The notes: generated by a model from the sequence alone, not told the origin. A stretch of DNA of 64,000 nt from CAITZA01 sp937915285 (GCA_036821825.1 DAISIV010000004.1:65109-129108); one strand, 5' to 3'; shown: positions 7,976-17,829, numbered from the stretch's first letter. A program made the numbers and translations.

Positions 7976-9532
7976 CTAGGCCTTGACCCCATACATTTTT
8001 CGTAACCTGGGTTTTTCTATTTTACCGGTTTCATTCCTGGGAACATCGGCCAGGTATATGCTTCGCGGTCTCTTGTACCTCGGTAGACTCTTGCAAAACT
8101 CATTAACATCTTCCTGGGTAAGGTTCTGCCCCTGTTTAGCCTCAACTACGGCGACAGGAATCTCCCCCAAACGCTCATTCGGGATGCCTATGACGGCAAC
8201 ATCCTGAATCTGCGGGTGGGATTGTAGGAAACTCTCTATTTCAACAGGGAATATATTCTCACCACCCATTATGATTACATCCTTTTTCCTGTCCACCAGC
8301 CAGATAAATCCTTCTTCGTCCTGACGAGCCATATCACCTGTCAGTAGCCAGTCATCCTTCATGACCATTTCTGTCGCCCCTGGATTCCTGAAATATTCTC
8401 TCATGACCCCTGGACCCTTGAGGGCCAATTCTCCGACCTCACCCGATTTGACGTCTTTAACATCAGAATCCACTATCCTGGTTTCCCAGCCACGTCCAGG
8501 AAGGCCAATTGCCCCAACCTTGTGGATGTTGTCCATTCCCAGGTGAACACATCCTGGACCTGTGCATTCGGTAAGACCATAATTGGTATCATACTGATGA
8601 TGCGGAAAAACCTTTTTCCATTCCCGCACAAGGCTTGGAGGCACAGGCTGTGCACCGATGTGCATAAGCCTCCAGCTACCAAGGTCATAATCTTCCAGCT
8701 TCAGGTCACCGTTTTCCAATGCAAAGAGGATGTCGAGCGCCCACGGAACAAGCAACCATACTATCGTGACTTTCTCATCCGAAACAGCCTTTAGTATTGA
8801 ACGAGGATCTACGCCCTTTAGTATAACAGCCTTGGCCCCTACCAGCAGGTTACCGAACCAGTGCATCTTGGCCCCGGTATGGTACAAAGGCGGGATGCAC
8901 AGGAAATTGTCCTCATGGGTCTGGTGATGGTGCTCTCTCTCAGCATAACAAGCGCTCTGAAGATTGCCTTGAGTCAAGAGTACGGCCTTGGGATTACCTG
9001 TAGTTCCGGAGGTAAAATAAAGACCGGCGGGATCAGACAGTTGCAATTCAATCTCATGAACAACATTTTCACCCGAGCCCAGAAAGTCCTCATACAGTAT
9101 GGCATAATCTGGCTTCATTTCTGGAGGCCCTACAAAAACAAATATTTTCACATCCCTCGAACTGTCCCTGACCAAGTTGGCATGATCCACAAAATCAGTT
9201 CCAAAAAAGAACACCTTTGCTCCGGCCACCTGCACGCAGTTCTTTACCGAATTCGGATCAAACCTGAAATTCAGTGGCACAACCCAGGCGCCTGTCCTCA
9301 AAATTCCAAAATAGATCGGGAGCCATTCCAAGCAGTTCTTGTTGAGATGAACGACGGTATCGCCCTTGCTGATTCCGTTTCTGATCAATGCGTCGCATAG
9401 TCTATTGGCATTTTCATCAAACATCTTCCAGCTTATCTCCGATCGCTTGCCTTTGGCAGGCTCAAGCTCTACAAGGGCGGTTTCCTCGGGATATATCCTG
9501 GCGTTATTGGCTAACATTTCCGTAATTAACAT
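7976..9532 (-). CDS. AMP-dependent acyl-CoA synthetase
   Basis: The 518-aa protein is a class I adenylate-forming enzyme with the P-loop LYFTSGTTGNPKAV, the aromatic-TEC motif NYGLTECTGP, the hinge aspartate region LLTGDMARQD and the C-terminal catalytic lysine in RNETGKIEKPRLR. It activates a carboxylic acid to acyl-AMP and then acyl-CoA; the acid cannot be told from sequence. GAGG seven bases before the ATG fixes the start. It lies 100 bases downstream of an LctP-type carboxylate permease on the same strand, suggesting uptake and activation of one acid. Confidence 0.88.
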   Translation of the reverse strand: MLITEMLANNARIYPEETALVELEPAKGKRSEISWKMFDENANRLCDALIRNGISKGDTVVHLNKNCLEWLPIYFGILRTGAWVVPLNFRFDPNSVKNCVQVAGAKVFFFGTDFVDHANLVRDSSRDVKIFVFVGPPEMKPDYAILYEDFLGSGENVVHEIELQLSDPAGLYFTSGTTGNPKAVLLTQGNLQSACYAEREHHHQTHEDNFLCIPPLYHTGAKMHWFGNLLVGAKAVILKGVDPRSILKAVSDEKVTIVWLLVPWALDILFALENGDLKLEDYDLGSWRLMHIGAQPVPPSLVREWKKVFPHHQYDTNYGLTECTGPGCVHLGMDNIHKVGAIGLPGRGWETRIVDSDVKDVKSGEVGELALKGPGVMREYFRNPGATEMVMKDDWLLTGDMARQDEEGFIWLVDRKKDVIIMGGENIFPVEIESFLQSHPQIQDVAVIGIPNERLGEIPVAVVEAKQGQNLTQEDVNEFCKSLPRYKRPRSIYLADVPRNETGKIEKPRLRKMYGVKA

Positions 9533-9632
9533 AATTATTCCTCTTGGATCGTTTGTCTTGTATTGTTTAAAAGAAATCCGAATTGATATTAGATTTTATC
9601 TATTCCATGCCATCCGTTGTTATTGTCCATTC

Positions 9633-11231
9633 TCATAGCCCGTAATACTTCATCATAAGCACAACAAAAAGTGCTGTTATTGATGTGAGCGTAAGAGAAA
9701 AAACAAAAGCCAGGCGAATGACACCGCTCTCTTCGCCTATTCTATCAATTGCAGCGGCGGCGTTCTGTAGTTTTGCAGGAGATATGACACTTGCCAGCCC
9801 GCCACCAAACGCTAGGCCTGCTGTTAATACAATCAGCCCCATTAATGGCAGTCCCAGATTTTGTCCGGTGGAAAGCGTGTATTTCGCGAACATTGCGATG
9901 GTTGACGCTTCACTTCCGGTTATGAAACCTCCGAAAAGGCCTATGAAGCTGACCACTACTCCATAGTAGTCCGCAAAGAAGTATGCCGAATAGTCCGCCA
10001 GTACCTTTATCATGCTGGAAGTAACAAATTTCTGATTCTCCATATCAAAGCCGGACATATTCATTATTTCGCCGATGGAGAAAAAAACGGCGGCGGCAAA
10101 AACAGGTCTAGGGGCACGCTTGAGCCAGGTCTTGAGGCTAGCTGAAATCTGGGCTCCGGTTGGCCTTATAAAAGGAATTGAGAGTAGTGTGCTAACAAGG
10201 ATCCAGGTGTAAGCCTGCCACAAAGCGCGGGTATCCAGAGACTTACCATCCGCTGTAAGTCCCTCTATAGGCATCTTCAGGCTTCTGTAAAGATAGTCGA
10301 AGGACTCCTTCGGGACATTCAGCGCAAGGATTAATCCTACCAGAAACAGCCATGGAGTCAGGGCCCTCCAGAGTTCAAAAGAACTCTCCACTTTGACATC
10401 ATCGGGAGTAAGCCGACTTCTGTCCATAAGTTGTTTACCTGAAAGCAAAAGTAGACCGGCCATTGCCGCAATAACTGCCATGCCTGCAATAACGCCCGTA
10501 AGCACAACAAGGTTATCGTATTGGTTGGTGATGTATGACACTAGCCCAATCACGGCTCCGGTGAGGATACAAGGGAACCATCCTTGGCGAACCATTTCCA
10601 TCCTTCCCACTATCCACAGCATGCAAAACCCTATCATTGTGGATACTACCGGAAGGAAAACACAAAAAATGGTCCCTGCCTCACGCAAACTTATTTCGGA
10701 GCCTTTCCCCAGGAAACTGTTGGCTATGTCAACAAATATTACTATCGGGGCCCCCAGCAGCGCATAGGTGCAAAGCGAGTCATAACCTATTGCCGGCAAT
10801 GCTATGGCGGTTCGAGTGGAATAGCCCAGCGCAAGAAGTATTGGAGGCAGTATGGAAACCGGGGTTGCGCCGACTGCAACCATAAGTGTTCCAAAACCAA
10901 TGTTGATCATCATTATTTCGATGGCCCGGTTTTCACTCGACAGCGTTTTCAGGAAAACAATGATCCTTTGCAGCGCCCCGGTCCGCTCCATATAGGCCAT
11001 CTGAAGCAGTGACATTGCCACTATGAGAGAGACTGAAAACGACCTAACCATTCCTGAAAGTGTGGATCTCAGTATAACTTCTAATGAGGTGTGAAAGAAA
11101 AGGAAGGCTATGGCAGAGACAGCAGCCCAACCAATTAGGGCGCTCAAATCAGCCGCTTGCCTGAAGACTATAAGCGCAAAGAGGATGATGAGAATTGGCG
11201 CAAGAGCCAGGAACAGATGTGTGACCGACAC
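9633..11231 (-). CDS. LctP-family (L-lactate permease type) transporter
   Basis: The 532-aa protein is almost entirely hydrophobic with a dozen or more predicted membrane segments. The conserved LctP features are visible: the early FGTLMVAVGATPVSILPP region, GGFITGSEASTIAMFA, and the terminal SPAKLQNAAAAIDRIGEESG helix. LctP proteins import lactate or glycolate with protons. The adjacent acyl-CoA ligase argues that the substrate may be another carboxylate; this is inference. The start is a GTG with GAGG eight bases upstream. Confidence 0.8.
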   Translation of the reverse strand: MSVTHLFLALAPILIILFALIVFRQAADLSALIGWAAVSAIAFLFFHTSLEVILRSTLSGMVRSFSVSLIVAMSLLQMAYMERTGALQRIIVFLKTLSSENRAIEIMMINIGFGTLMVAVGATPVSILPPILLALGYSTRTAIALPAIGYDSLCTYALLGAPIVIFVDIANSFLGKGSEISLREAGTIFCVFLPVVSTMIGFCMLWIVGRMEMVRQGWFPCILTGAVIGLVSYITNQYDNLVVLTGVIAGMAVIAAMAGLLLLSGKQLMDRSRLTPDDVKVESSFELWRALTPWLFLVGLILALNVPKESFDYLYRSLKMPIEGLTADGKSLDTRALWQAYTWILVSTLLSIPFIRPTGAQISASLKTWLKRAPRPVFAAAVFFSIGEIMNMSGFDMENQKFVTSSMIKVLADYSAYFFADYYGVVVSFIGLFGGFITGSEASTIAMFAKYTLSTGQNLGLPLMGLIVLTAGLAFGGGLASVISPAKLQNAAAAIDRIGEESGVIRLAFVFSLTLTSITALFVVLMMKYYGL

Positions 11232-11625
11232 TATTTAAACCTCAAACAGCCCAAGACCAGTCAGGTTATGGTCCAACAAGCCAGCCCTCAAACAATATAA
11301 AAAAGATTAGCATGGATTCCCCTGATAAATTTCCGCAGGGACTCCACTTCCAGACGGTAGACCAAACTAGTCCCTTTCGTCCAGCTAAGCCTTGATAATT
11401 CGATCGCCTATTGGAAACATGCCCCAGGAGGATAATGGCTGGCTGATGAATCCGTTCAACCCCGAATACCGGCAGACTTTAGACTATACAACTGTCTGCT
11501 GCTTTTGAGCAATAACTATATTGGCTTATGTGAGACTGTAAAGCACACTGCAGGATTTTTGCGTCAATCTGTCTGTTGATCGGTGAATCGGTAGCTGAAA
11601 TAGCTTAATACGTGATGGCTGATCA
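11232..11625. other. Intergenic region, no gene seen
   Basis: These 394 bases separate the egtD-like gene end from the lctP start; both genes are on the minus strand, so the lctP promoter should lie in the right-hand part. I see no coding frame, RNA gene or strong terminator. Confidence 0.5.
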
Positions 11626-12675
11626 TCACGGAGAAGAGCATGATACCGCCTCTACCAGGGAGAACCAACCCCTTTGGTCAGTAAACCATTTGCTGACTCG
11701 CATCCCGGCCTTACCGAACATTTCTTCTACACTGGGTTTCCTGAACTTCCGACAGATCTCGGTCATGATGGTTTCTCCTCGCCTGATATGAAACGAGGTT
11801 TCGACCTTCCTCAGCCTCACCAAAATGTCTTTTTTGGCCTTCAGATGCATTTCAATCCGCTCTTCATCCTCGTTGAAGCAGGCGACATGTTCAAACATTT
11901 CAGGTACAAAATCAGCGCCTAGTTCTCTGTTGATGACCAGCAGAATATTCCTGTTGAAACGGGCAGTGATCCCCTGCGAATCGTTATAGGCCGCTTCAAG
12001 GATGTGGACCGGTTTAGCCATGTCCAGCCCGACAAGGAACCGATCATCTGGGCCCATTTTTTGAGCCAGATTGTTCAGAAAGCTTGAAGCATCTTCTTCG
12101 TCCAGGTTACCGATAGTACTGCCGAAAAAAGTAATGAGCCTTGGAGAATCAGCCTTGATGTAATGGCGCTCCTTCGTGAAATCAGCCACGACAGGATCAA
12201 CAGTCAGAGTCGGGTAAGCCAGGCGCAACTCATCTGATGACCTTTCCAATGCCTCCGGACACACATCGACGGGGATGTAACGAATCCCGGACATGCGGGA
12301 TTGCCCGATTGCTTCGAGAAGTATCCGTATCTTAATGCTGGATCCGGATCCCAGCTCAACAAGATTGCCATTCATAAACCCATGGACTATTTCACTGGCG
12401 TTTTCCGAGAGCAGTTTTAGTTCCGTTCTGGTCTGGTAATACTCCGGTAGTTCACATATCTGCTCGAAAAGCCTCGACCCGGTGTCATCATAGAAATATT
12501 TACTTGGAATGTATTTTTGATCTGAGGCAATCCCACGTAGGACATCCGTGGCAATGGCATCTGTGGGGAAAAAACCTGAATGTTGGCCGGTTGAAACCTC
12601 GTCAAAGGCACGATACGCATACATGTTGAAAAAACTCCTGTCAAACCGCTCCAGTAGTGAATCCGTCGCCGTCAT
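11626..12675 (-). CDS. EgtD-like L-histidine N-alpha-methyltransferase
   Basis: The 349-aa product carries the EgtD/DUF2260 signature YFYDDTGSRLFEQICELPEYY (residues trimmed to the core), the SAM-binding VELGSGSSIKIRILLEA and FFGSTIGNL. EgtD makes trimethylhistidine (hercynine), the precursor of ergothioneine. The ATG at 12675 overlaps the stop of the upstream fusion gene by one base (TGATG), indicating coupling; a GTG at 12684 is an alternative. No EgtB or EgtC is nearby. Anaerobes can finish ergothioneine with a sulfurtransferase (EanB), so the upstream cysteine desulfurase domain is suggestive. A different histidine-like substrate is possible. Confidence 0.8.
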   Translation of the reverse strand: MTATDSLLERFDRSFFNMYAYRAFDEVSTGQHSGFFPTDAIATDVLRGIASDQKYIPSKYFYDDTGSRLFEQICELPEYYQTRTELKLLSENASEIVHGFMNGNLVELGSGSSIKIRILLEAIGQSRMSGIRYIPVDVCPEALERSSDELRLAYPTLTVDPVVADFTKERHYIKADSPRLITFFGSTIGNLDEEDASSFLNNLAQKMGPDDRFLVGLDMAKPVHILEAAYNDSQGITARFNRNILLVINRELGADFVPEMFEHVACFNEDEERIEMHLKAKKDILVRLRKVETSFHIRRGETIMTEICRKFRKPSVEEMFGKAGMRVSKWFTDQRGWFSLVEAVSCSSP

Positions 12676-15600
12676 CAGCGACACGGGACGAAGCGGACTC
12701 CGGCTGAGGTCTCCCTTATTATTTTCCCTAATAATTCCACAGCCTGGTCAACATCATCTTCATTATTATCTGCGCCCAATGAAAATCTTATCGAACAATG
12801 CGCCTGCTCAGGAGTAAGCCCCATCGCCAGAAGCGCGTGTGATGGATCGGGGGAACCGGCCCTGCAGGCCGAGCCTGATGAAATGGCTACTCCCAACCGA
12901 TCCATGGCCAGCACAACGGATTCACCCCGCATTCCCGGCAATGTCATGTTCAGAGTGTTGGGAAGACGCTCCACAACCGGGCCGTTGAGGATGGCCTCCG
13001 GGACCATTTCTTTTATTGCTTTTTCCAGACGATCCCTAAGAAGCCGGACCCGGTCCATTCCCTGCAACCCACGGGCAGCAAGTTCTGCAGCCTTTCCAAT
13101 CCCACCAATGCCTGGAACGTTTTCTGTGCCCGCCCTCAAACCGTGTTCCTGTTTTCCTCCGTGAATCAACGGGTCAAGATGGACGCCTTTTCGCACATAC
13201 AAAACCCCAACGCCCTTGGGACCCCGGATTTTGTGTCCGGACAAAGTGAGCAGGTCAATGCCTAACTGTTCAACATCGACCTGGATTTTCCCCACCGCTT
13301 GGACAGCGTCTGTGTGAAAAATCGCCCCGTTTTGTCTTGCCAGGCGTGCCAGTTCAGTGATTGGCTGAATGGACCCTGTTTCGTTGTTGGCCATCATGAT
13401 ACTTACCAGTATCGTCCTAGGGGTGATTGCTGAAGCCAAATCGGAAGGGTTTATCAAACCCTCCTTGCTTACAGGCAGTCTGGTGACAGTGAATCCGTTT
13501 TTCTCAAGCCAGTCACAGGCCAACAACACTGCGGGATGCTCAATCGTGGAGGTTATGACGTGAGTTCCCCGCAACTGATTAGCAAACGCCACCCCTTTGA
13601 TCGCAAGGTTGTCCGCTTCAGAACCACCTCCGGTAAAAACTATCCTGCGAGCGGAGCAGTTGAGGAATTGAGCTACCATACGCCTAGACGACTCAATGAT
13701 CAGACGGGCTTCATTACCGGAAGAATAAATGCTCGAAGGGTTCCCGAAGTATCGCTCATTGAGTCTGGAAACAGTCTTGAGAACTTCCTGGGCCATTGGA
13801 GTTGTAGCGTTGTGATCCATGTAAATCAGTCGCCTGTGCTGATTATCTTGGAGCGTTATTCTTGCCTTTGGGTGATCTTCAGCATTTTCGGTCTCTAGGC
13901 GCAAGCCTGTCGTGGATGCGCCATCCACCCTGCTTACCTCGCAAAGCAGCGACTTGTACACGGGAAAACCGGAGATGGGGTCGTAATGATCCAGGTCAGT
14001 CAGATCGTTGACATTGCAATCCTGCCAGGCTTTTGGCCCAACCGGCCCACCTCCCCCCATCGAAGCATCCACAACTCCTTCCATGATGTTGTCAGTAATG
14101 TAGGCTCTGAACCTGACCCGTCCCCGCTTAGTGATGACCTCAACGAGATCATTGTTCCCAATGTTGCGTTTAGCTGCGTCTGAAGGATTAATGGTGAGAG
14201 TAGGCTCAGGCTGTTTCTTAAGAAGATCCGGCACATTATGAAATTGCGAGCGAAAATCTGAGGTGACACGGGAACCGGAAGTGAAGACAAGCGGGTATTT
14301 TGCTGCGAGATTTGGCTGAGATACTGGTCCCTCTCTTGGCTCGGTGTAAACAGGGAGCGGATCGTAACCATTTTCTTCGAGGATTGTGGAGGCGATCTCA
14401 AATTTTCCGGTAGGTGTAGCAAATCCTGGCACGCCATCTGGTCTGAGACGTCCTTTTTCCCATTTACGATATTCCATCATTACCGAAGGAACCCGAGCCA
14501 TGCCTCCTGAGGCACGCACCTCCTCAAGTGTCAAACCGACAGGAGCGAGCGCATGTCTCAGAACTTCCTCCTCAGTCTGAGGATATAAATGTCCGTATCC
14601 CAAGCGATTGGCCAGTTCCGCAAGGATGAAGAAACCATGACGGGCTTCTCCCACAGGGTCTATGACTCTTTCGCGTATGCGAAACAGCGGACCGTAAACC
14701 ATGTAGGATTCAATTTCGTAATAGGTCGTCGCAGGCAACACTAGATCGGCGTAGGCGGCGTCTGCGGTCATGAAACGATCTATACAGACCAGAAAATCCA
14801 GGGACGACAGAGTCTTGCGCCAGATATCAGGGTTTGGCCAGGCTGTGATTATTGACCCACCTTCGATTATGAGAGACCTGATCCGGTAAGGATTACCCTC
14901 CAATACCGACTCAGGGAGACATATTGCGTGTGATTCCCCACGGTATGCGCTGTAGACCGGGAATCTATCGCGACCCAGGGCTTTTTTGACATCTGGGTTG
15001 GGAATGTGGCCTTGGCGATTCATGGGGAACTGGTTTTCCATCATGCTGAAACACCGTCCACCGGGAACGTCGAGTTGACCAGCCAGAGCCCAAAGAGTCA
15101 AAGTAGCCCTGATAGCCTGAACCCCACTGTCGCTATACTCCAGGCCGCTATACATTATTGGAGATGCGCCTCTTGCGGAGGCGAGTCGCCTGGCAAGTCG
15201 GCGTATCACCCGAGCAGGGACACCAGTCACATTTTCGACCACCTCTGGACGGAAATGCTGACAATACCTCACAAAATCGTCGAACCCGTGTGTCCAGTTC
15301 TTTGCAAAGTTCTCGTCATACAACTCCTCTTCAATGAGGACTTGGCATAAGCCCAACGCAAGTGCCCCATCCGTGCCGGGACGAATAGCTATCCAATCTG
15401 CTTCAGTAGCCAAAGCAGTTCCGTTTCGACGAGGATCAATTACAACAACTTCCGCTCCTCGCTGTCGGGCCTGCAACACACGTTTAAAGTCCATGGGTGG
15501 GCAGTCAGTGGCCGGATTAGCGCCCCAGATGACTATAAGCTCGGCGTTCTCGATGTCAGAGAACATGTTTATCATCATGCCGCCTGCCGTGACATGCGGG

Positions 15601-16094
15601 GCTATCATGGCAAAGGAAACATAACACAGTGCGCCAACACCCAAGGTGTTCGGAGAACCGAACGGGAACAACACGCTGGAAGCTGAGGAAACGGCTACAC
15701 CCTTAGGCTGGAATACATCACACTCCGACAGCTCAAAACTTCCCCTGCCGGTGTATATGGCAGTGGCTTCAGGACCATAACTGTCTCTGATAGATTTGAG
15801 CTTTGAAACGATAATCTCAAATGCCTGGTCCCATGAAATTCGCCTGAATTCATGGCTTCCCTTGGGTCCTGAACGTAGAAGTGGGTAACGCAACCGGTCC
15901 GGAGAGTAAACAATTTGTGCGGAACGCCTCCCTATCTCGCAGATCATACCCAATTCGGAATCGGGATCCGGACGAGTCTCAACCAGCCTCCCATCAGAAT
16001 CGTAATGCGCCTCAATCCAACATCCGGCAGGGCATATCCCACAAAGGACACGACGCTTTTTCCTCTCAACATTTTTGCCAGTCGATCCAGTCAC
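12675..16094 (-). CDS. Fusion: molybdopterin oxidoreductase + cysteine desulfurase
   Basis: One uninterrupted 1139-codon frame encodes two enzymes. Residues 1-721 form a bis-MGD oxidoreductase of the DMSO-reductase family, with a [4Fe-4S] motif (Cys18, Cys21, Cys25, Cys52), GSPNTLGVGALC (Cys157, the likely Mo/W ligand) and a C-terminal molydop-binding domain ending GFPVYKSLLCEVS. After a polar linker (722-755), residues 756-1139 form a NifS/IscS desulfurase with YMDHNATTP, PLP lysine 955 in LSGHKIRGPKG and catalytic Cys1077 in SSGSACRAGSPDPSHAL. All key desulfurase residues are kept. The start is GTG with GAGGG upstream. Sulfuration of Mo enzymes by a desulfurase (IscS-FdhD) is known; in-cis sulfuration is inferred. 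Confidence 0.9.
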   Translation of the reverse strand: MTGSTGKNVERKKRRVLCGICPAGCWIEAHYDSDGRLVETRPDPDSELGMICEIGRRSAQIVYSPDRLRYPLLRSGPKGSHEFRRISWDQAFEIIVSKLKSIRDSYGPEATAIYTGRGSFELSECDVFQPKGVAVSSASSVLFPFGSPNTLGVGALCYVSFAMIAPHVTAGGMMINMFSDIENAELIVIWGANPATDCPPMDFKRVLQARQRGAEVVVIDPRRNGTALATEADWIAIRPGTDGALALGLCQVLIEEELYDENFAKNWTHGFDDFVRYCQHFRPEVVENVTGVPARVIRRLARRLASARGASPIMYSGLEYSDSGVQAIRATLTLWALAGQLDVPGGRCFSMMENQFPMNRQGHIPNPDVKKALGRDRFPVYSAYRGESHAICLPESVLEGNPYRIRSLIIEGGSIITAWPNPDIWRKTLSSLDFLVCIDRFMTADAAYADLVLPATTYYEIESYMVYGPLFRIRERVIDPVGEARHGFFILAELANRLGYGHLYPQTEEEVLRHALAPVGLTLEEVRASGGMARVPSVMMEYRKWEKGRLRPDGVPGFATPTGKFEIASTILEENGYDPLPVYTEPREGPVSQPNLAAKYPLVFTSGSRVTSDFRSQFHNVPDLLKKQPEPTLTINPSDAAKRNIGNNDLVEVITKRGRVRFRAYITDNIMEGVVDASMGGGGPVGPKAWQDCNVNDLTDLDHYDPISGFPVYKSLLCEVSRVDGASTTGLRLETENAEDHPKARITLQDNQHRRLIYMDHNATTPMAQEVLKTVSRLNERYFGNPSSIYSSGNEARLIIESSRRMVAQFLNCSARRIVFTGGGSEADNLAIKGVAFANQLRGTHVITSTIEHPAVLLACDWLEKNGFTVTRLPVSKEGLINPSDLASAITPRTILVSIMMANNETGSIQPITELARLARQNGAIFHTDAVQAVGKIQVDVEQLGIDLLTLSGHKIRGPKGVGVLYVRKGVHLDPLIHGGKQEHGLRAGTENVPGIGGIGKAAELAARGLQGMDRVRLLRDRLEKAIKEMVPEAILNGPVVERLPNTLNMTLPGMRGESVVLAMDRLGVAISSGSACRAGSPDPSHALLAMGLTPEQAHCSIRFSLGADNNEDDVDQAVELLGKIIRETSAGVRFVPCR

Positions 16095-16174
16095 TAAACC
16101 CTCGAACAGTGCAATTCCAGTTTAAACCCACAATATAATTTTTTTGTCCTTTGAGTGATGAACAGTCCGGTAGA

Positions 16175-16936
16175 TCATTCGGCTTCTTGCTTGCCGGGAT
16201 CGGATTTCTTGCGTCTTTCATCCCAATCGTCTGGCGCATAGAGGACAGCATAATGAGAGACTCCTATGGGCGACCTCCAGTATTCGATGAAAGCCCGGAC
16301 CTCTTCCCTAGGTTCAATAACTCCAAAATGACTTTCAACAAGCAGGTCAGCGTCCAGCTCCAAAAGTCTGGTCAGCGAATCCAGATAATGTTCCTCATCG
16401 GAAAGCCAATCCTTATGCAGTGGACCGTGTATGTCCTGACCGAATAAAATTAGTTCCCCATCCAACCTGGTCACAAACGCGACTGAACCTGGAGAGTGTC
16501 CTGGGCAGTGGATGGCGTCAATTTTGCCTGCTCCAACCGTAAGTGAGTATTCGGGCCCACTCCATTTCAAGTCTACATTACACGGTTCGGCATGGGAACC
16601 ATACCACGGCGCTCCTGTTACCTTGTCGTCGCCGGACTCAATATATAAGGAGTCCAATTCGTGAGCCACTATCCGGCAGCCGTAATCTGCGCGAACCAGG
16701 TTGGCGCCGCCTGAGTGATCAAAGTGACAGTGCGTCAACAGAAGGTATTCGAGGCGAGCGTCAGATCCCAGGAGCTGATCAATGTTTCTTTTTAGCTGGG
16801 CATGATCCTTTCCACTTCCAGCGTCTATCAGGACTGCCTTGTCGCCAAACCGCAAAAGGAATACCCCTGCGTCAGACTTGTCAGTAATACCCATCCCGCC
16901 AACCTGCCAGAGGTTATCACGGATCTTGAGATTCAA
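16175..16936 (-). CDS. MBL-fold metallo-hydrolase, copy 1
   Basis: The product has the metallo-beta-lactamase motif THCHFDHSGGA, a second metal histidine in IHCPGHSPGS, FGQDIHGPLH and a final ESHFGVIEP. Both zinc/iron sites look complete. The frame reaches a TTG at 16978, but the TTG at 16936 with GGAGG four bases before it aligns with the N-terminus of copy 2. It is a clear tandem paralogue of 17082-17774, with an extra charged C-terminal tail of about 25 residues. It lies between the second MBL gene and the fusion gene. The hydrolysed ester or thioester is unknown; an acyl-CoA or sulfur substrate would suit the bam context. Confidence 0.8.
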   Translation of the reverse strand: MNLKIRDNLWQVGGMGITDKSDAGVFLLRFGDKAVLIDAGSGKDHAQLKRNIDQLLGSDARLEYLLLTHCHFDHSGGANLVRADYGCRIVAHELDSLYIESGDDKVTGAPWYGSHAEPCNVDLKWSGPEYSLTVGAGKIDAIHCPGHSPGSVAFVTRLDGELILFGQDIHGPLHKDWLSDEEHYLDSLTRLLELDADLLVESHFGVIEPREEVRAFIEYWRSPIGVSHYAVLYAPDDWDERRKKSDPGKQEAE

Positions 16937-17081
16937 GGAGCCTCCATTGGTTGTGGTCGGCAGATCACATTCAGCCAATCATGCCAAGAAACTGGAAAGG
17001 CGATCTGGTTCGGGAACATGGAGAAAAGACCTGGCTTTTTTTTGAAGCTTTGGCGGTCAATTTTTCCTGAGCCAATGCTCA

Positions 17082-17774
17082 TCAGCACCTGCAAGGCTGA
17101 GGACGAGGGGTTATGCAGGAATCAATGAATTCCCAGACTTCGCGTTTGGGTTCAATAACCCCAAAATGCCCCTCCAGCAACAGGTCGGCGTCAAGGTTTA
17201 TCAGTTTGGCCAATGAATCCAGATATAATTTCTCGTCTGATAGTAAATCGGAATGTAACGGGCCGTGAACGTCCTGTCCGAATAGAACCAGTTCCCCATC
17301 TATGCGGGCGGTGTAAACCAGAGACCCGGGTGAGTGCCCTGGACAGTGCATGGCTATGACCTCGCCACTGCCAACCTCTATCACAGCCTGGTCTCCCGCA
17401 AGTTTGATGTCGATGGGTAAAGGTTCAAAGGTCGACCCGTACCAGGAAGCCGCTGTAACAAGACTGTCACCGGATTCAAGATAGACAGCCTCCAGTTCGT
17501 GGGCCACTATCCTGCAGCCATAGTCTTGCCTGACAGCACCGGCCCCGCCGGCATGATCGTAGTGACAATGAGTCAGTAGAAGGTATTGAATCTGAACGCC
17601 AGGATCTATGCACTCAGCTATGTTTTTTTTTAACTGGGCATGATCCCGGCCGGTTCCTGCATCAATAAGGGCCGCTTTGTCTCCAAAACTCAAAAGGTAG
17701 ACTGCGGCGTCTGATCCGTCAGTTAGACCCCTTCCACCAACTTGCCAAAGATTGTTCCTGATTCTGATGTTCAA
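17082..17774 (-). CDS. MBL-fold metallo-hydrolase, copy 2
   Basis: The 230-aa product shares most of its length with the downstream copy: NLWQVGG near the start, THCHYDHAGGA, MHCPGHSPGS, FGQDVHGPLH and EGHFGVIEP. Metal ligands are intact. The start is a TTG with GAGG about eight bases upstream. It starts 55 bases after bamC ends and is separated from copy 1 by 145 bases, as expected after tandem duplication. The C-terminus ends in a short Cys/Pro-rich tail (PRPQPCRC) absent from copy 1. Function beyond hydrolase is not visible. Confidence 0.82.
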   Translation of the reverse strand: MNIRIRNNLWQVGGRGLTDGSDAAVYLLSFGDKAALIDAGTGRDHAQLKKNIAECIDPGVQIQYLLLTHCHYDHAGGAGAVRQDYGCRIVAHELEAVYLESGDSLVTAASWYGSTFEPLPIDIKLAGDQAVIEVGSGEVIAMHCPGHSPGSLVYTARIDGELVLFGQDVHGPLHSDLLSDEKLYLDSLAKLINLDADLLLEGHFGVIEPKREVWEFIDSCITPRPQPCRC

Positions 17775-17829
17775 TTAAACTACCTCAGATAATGAGCAAA
17801 AGCGCTATGTACACAGGGCCTTAACACCA

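Noticed and set aside
8861..9400. 179-codon plus-strand frame
   Set aside because: It is antisense to the acyl-CoA synthetase with its intact motifs and has no ribosome site or recognisable domain.
12675..16094. Possible assembly artefact joining two genes
   Set aside because: The frame is open throughout, the linker is polar and normal in codon use, and no ribosome site or good start precedes the desulfurase part; read data would settle it.
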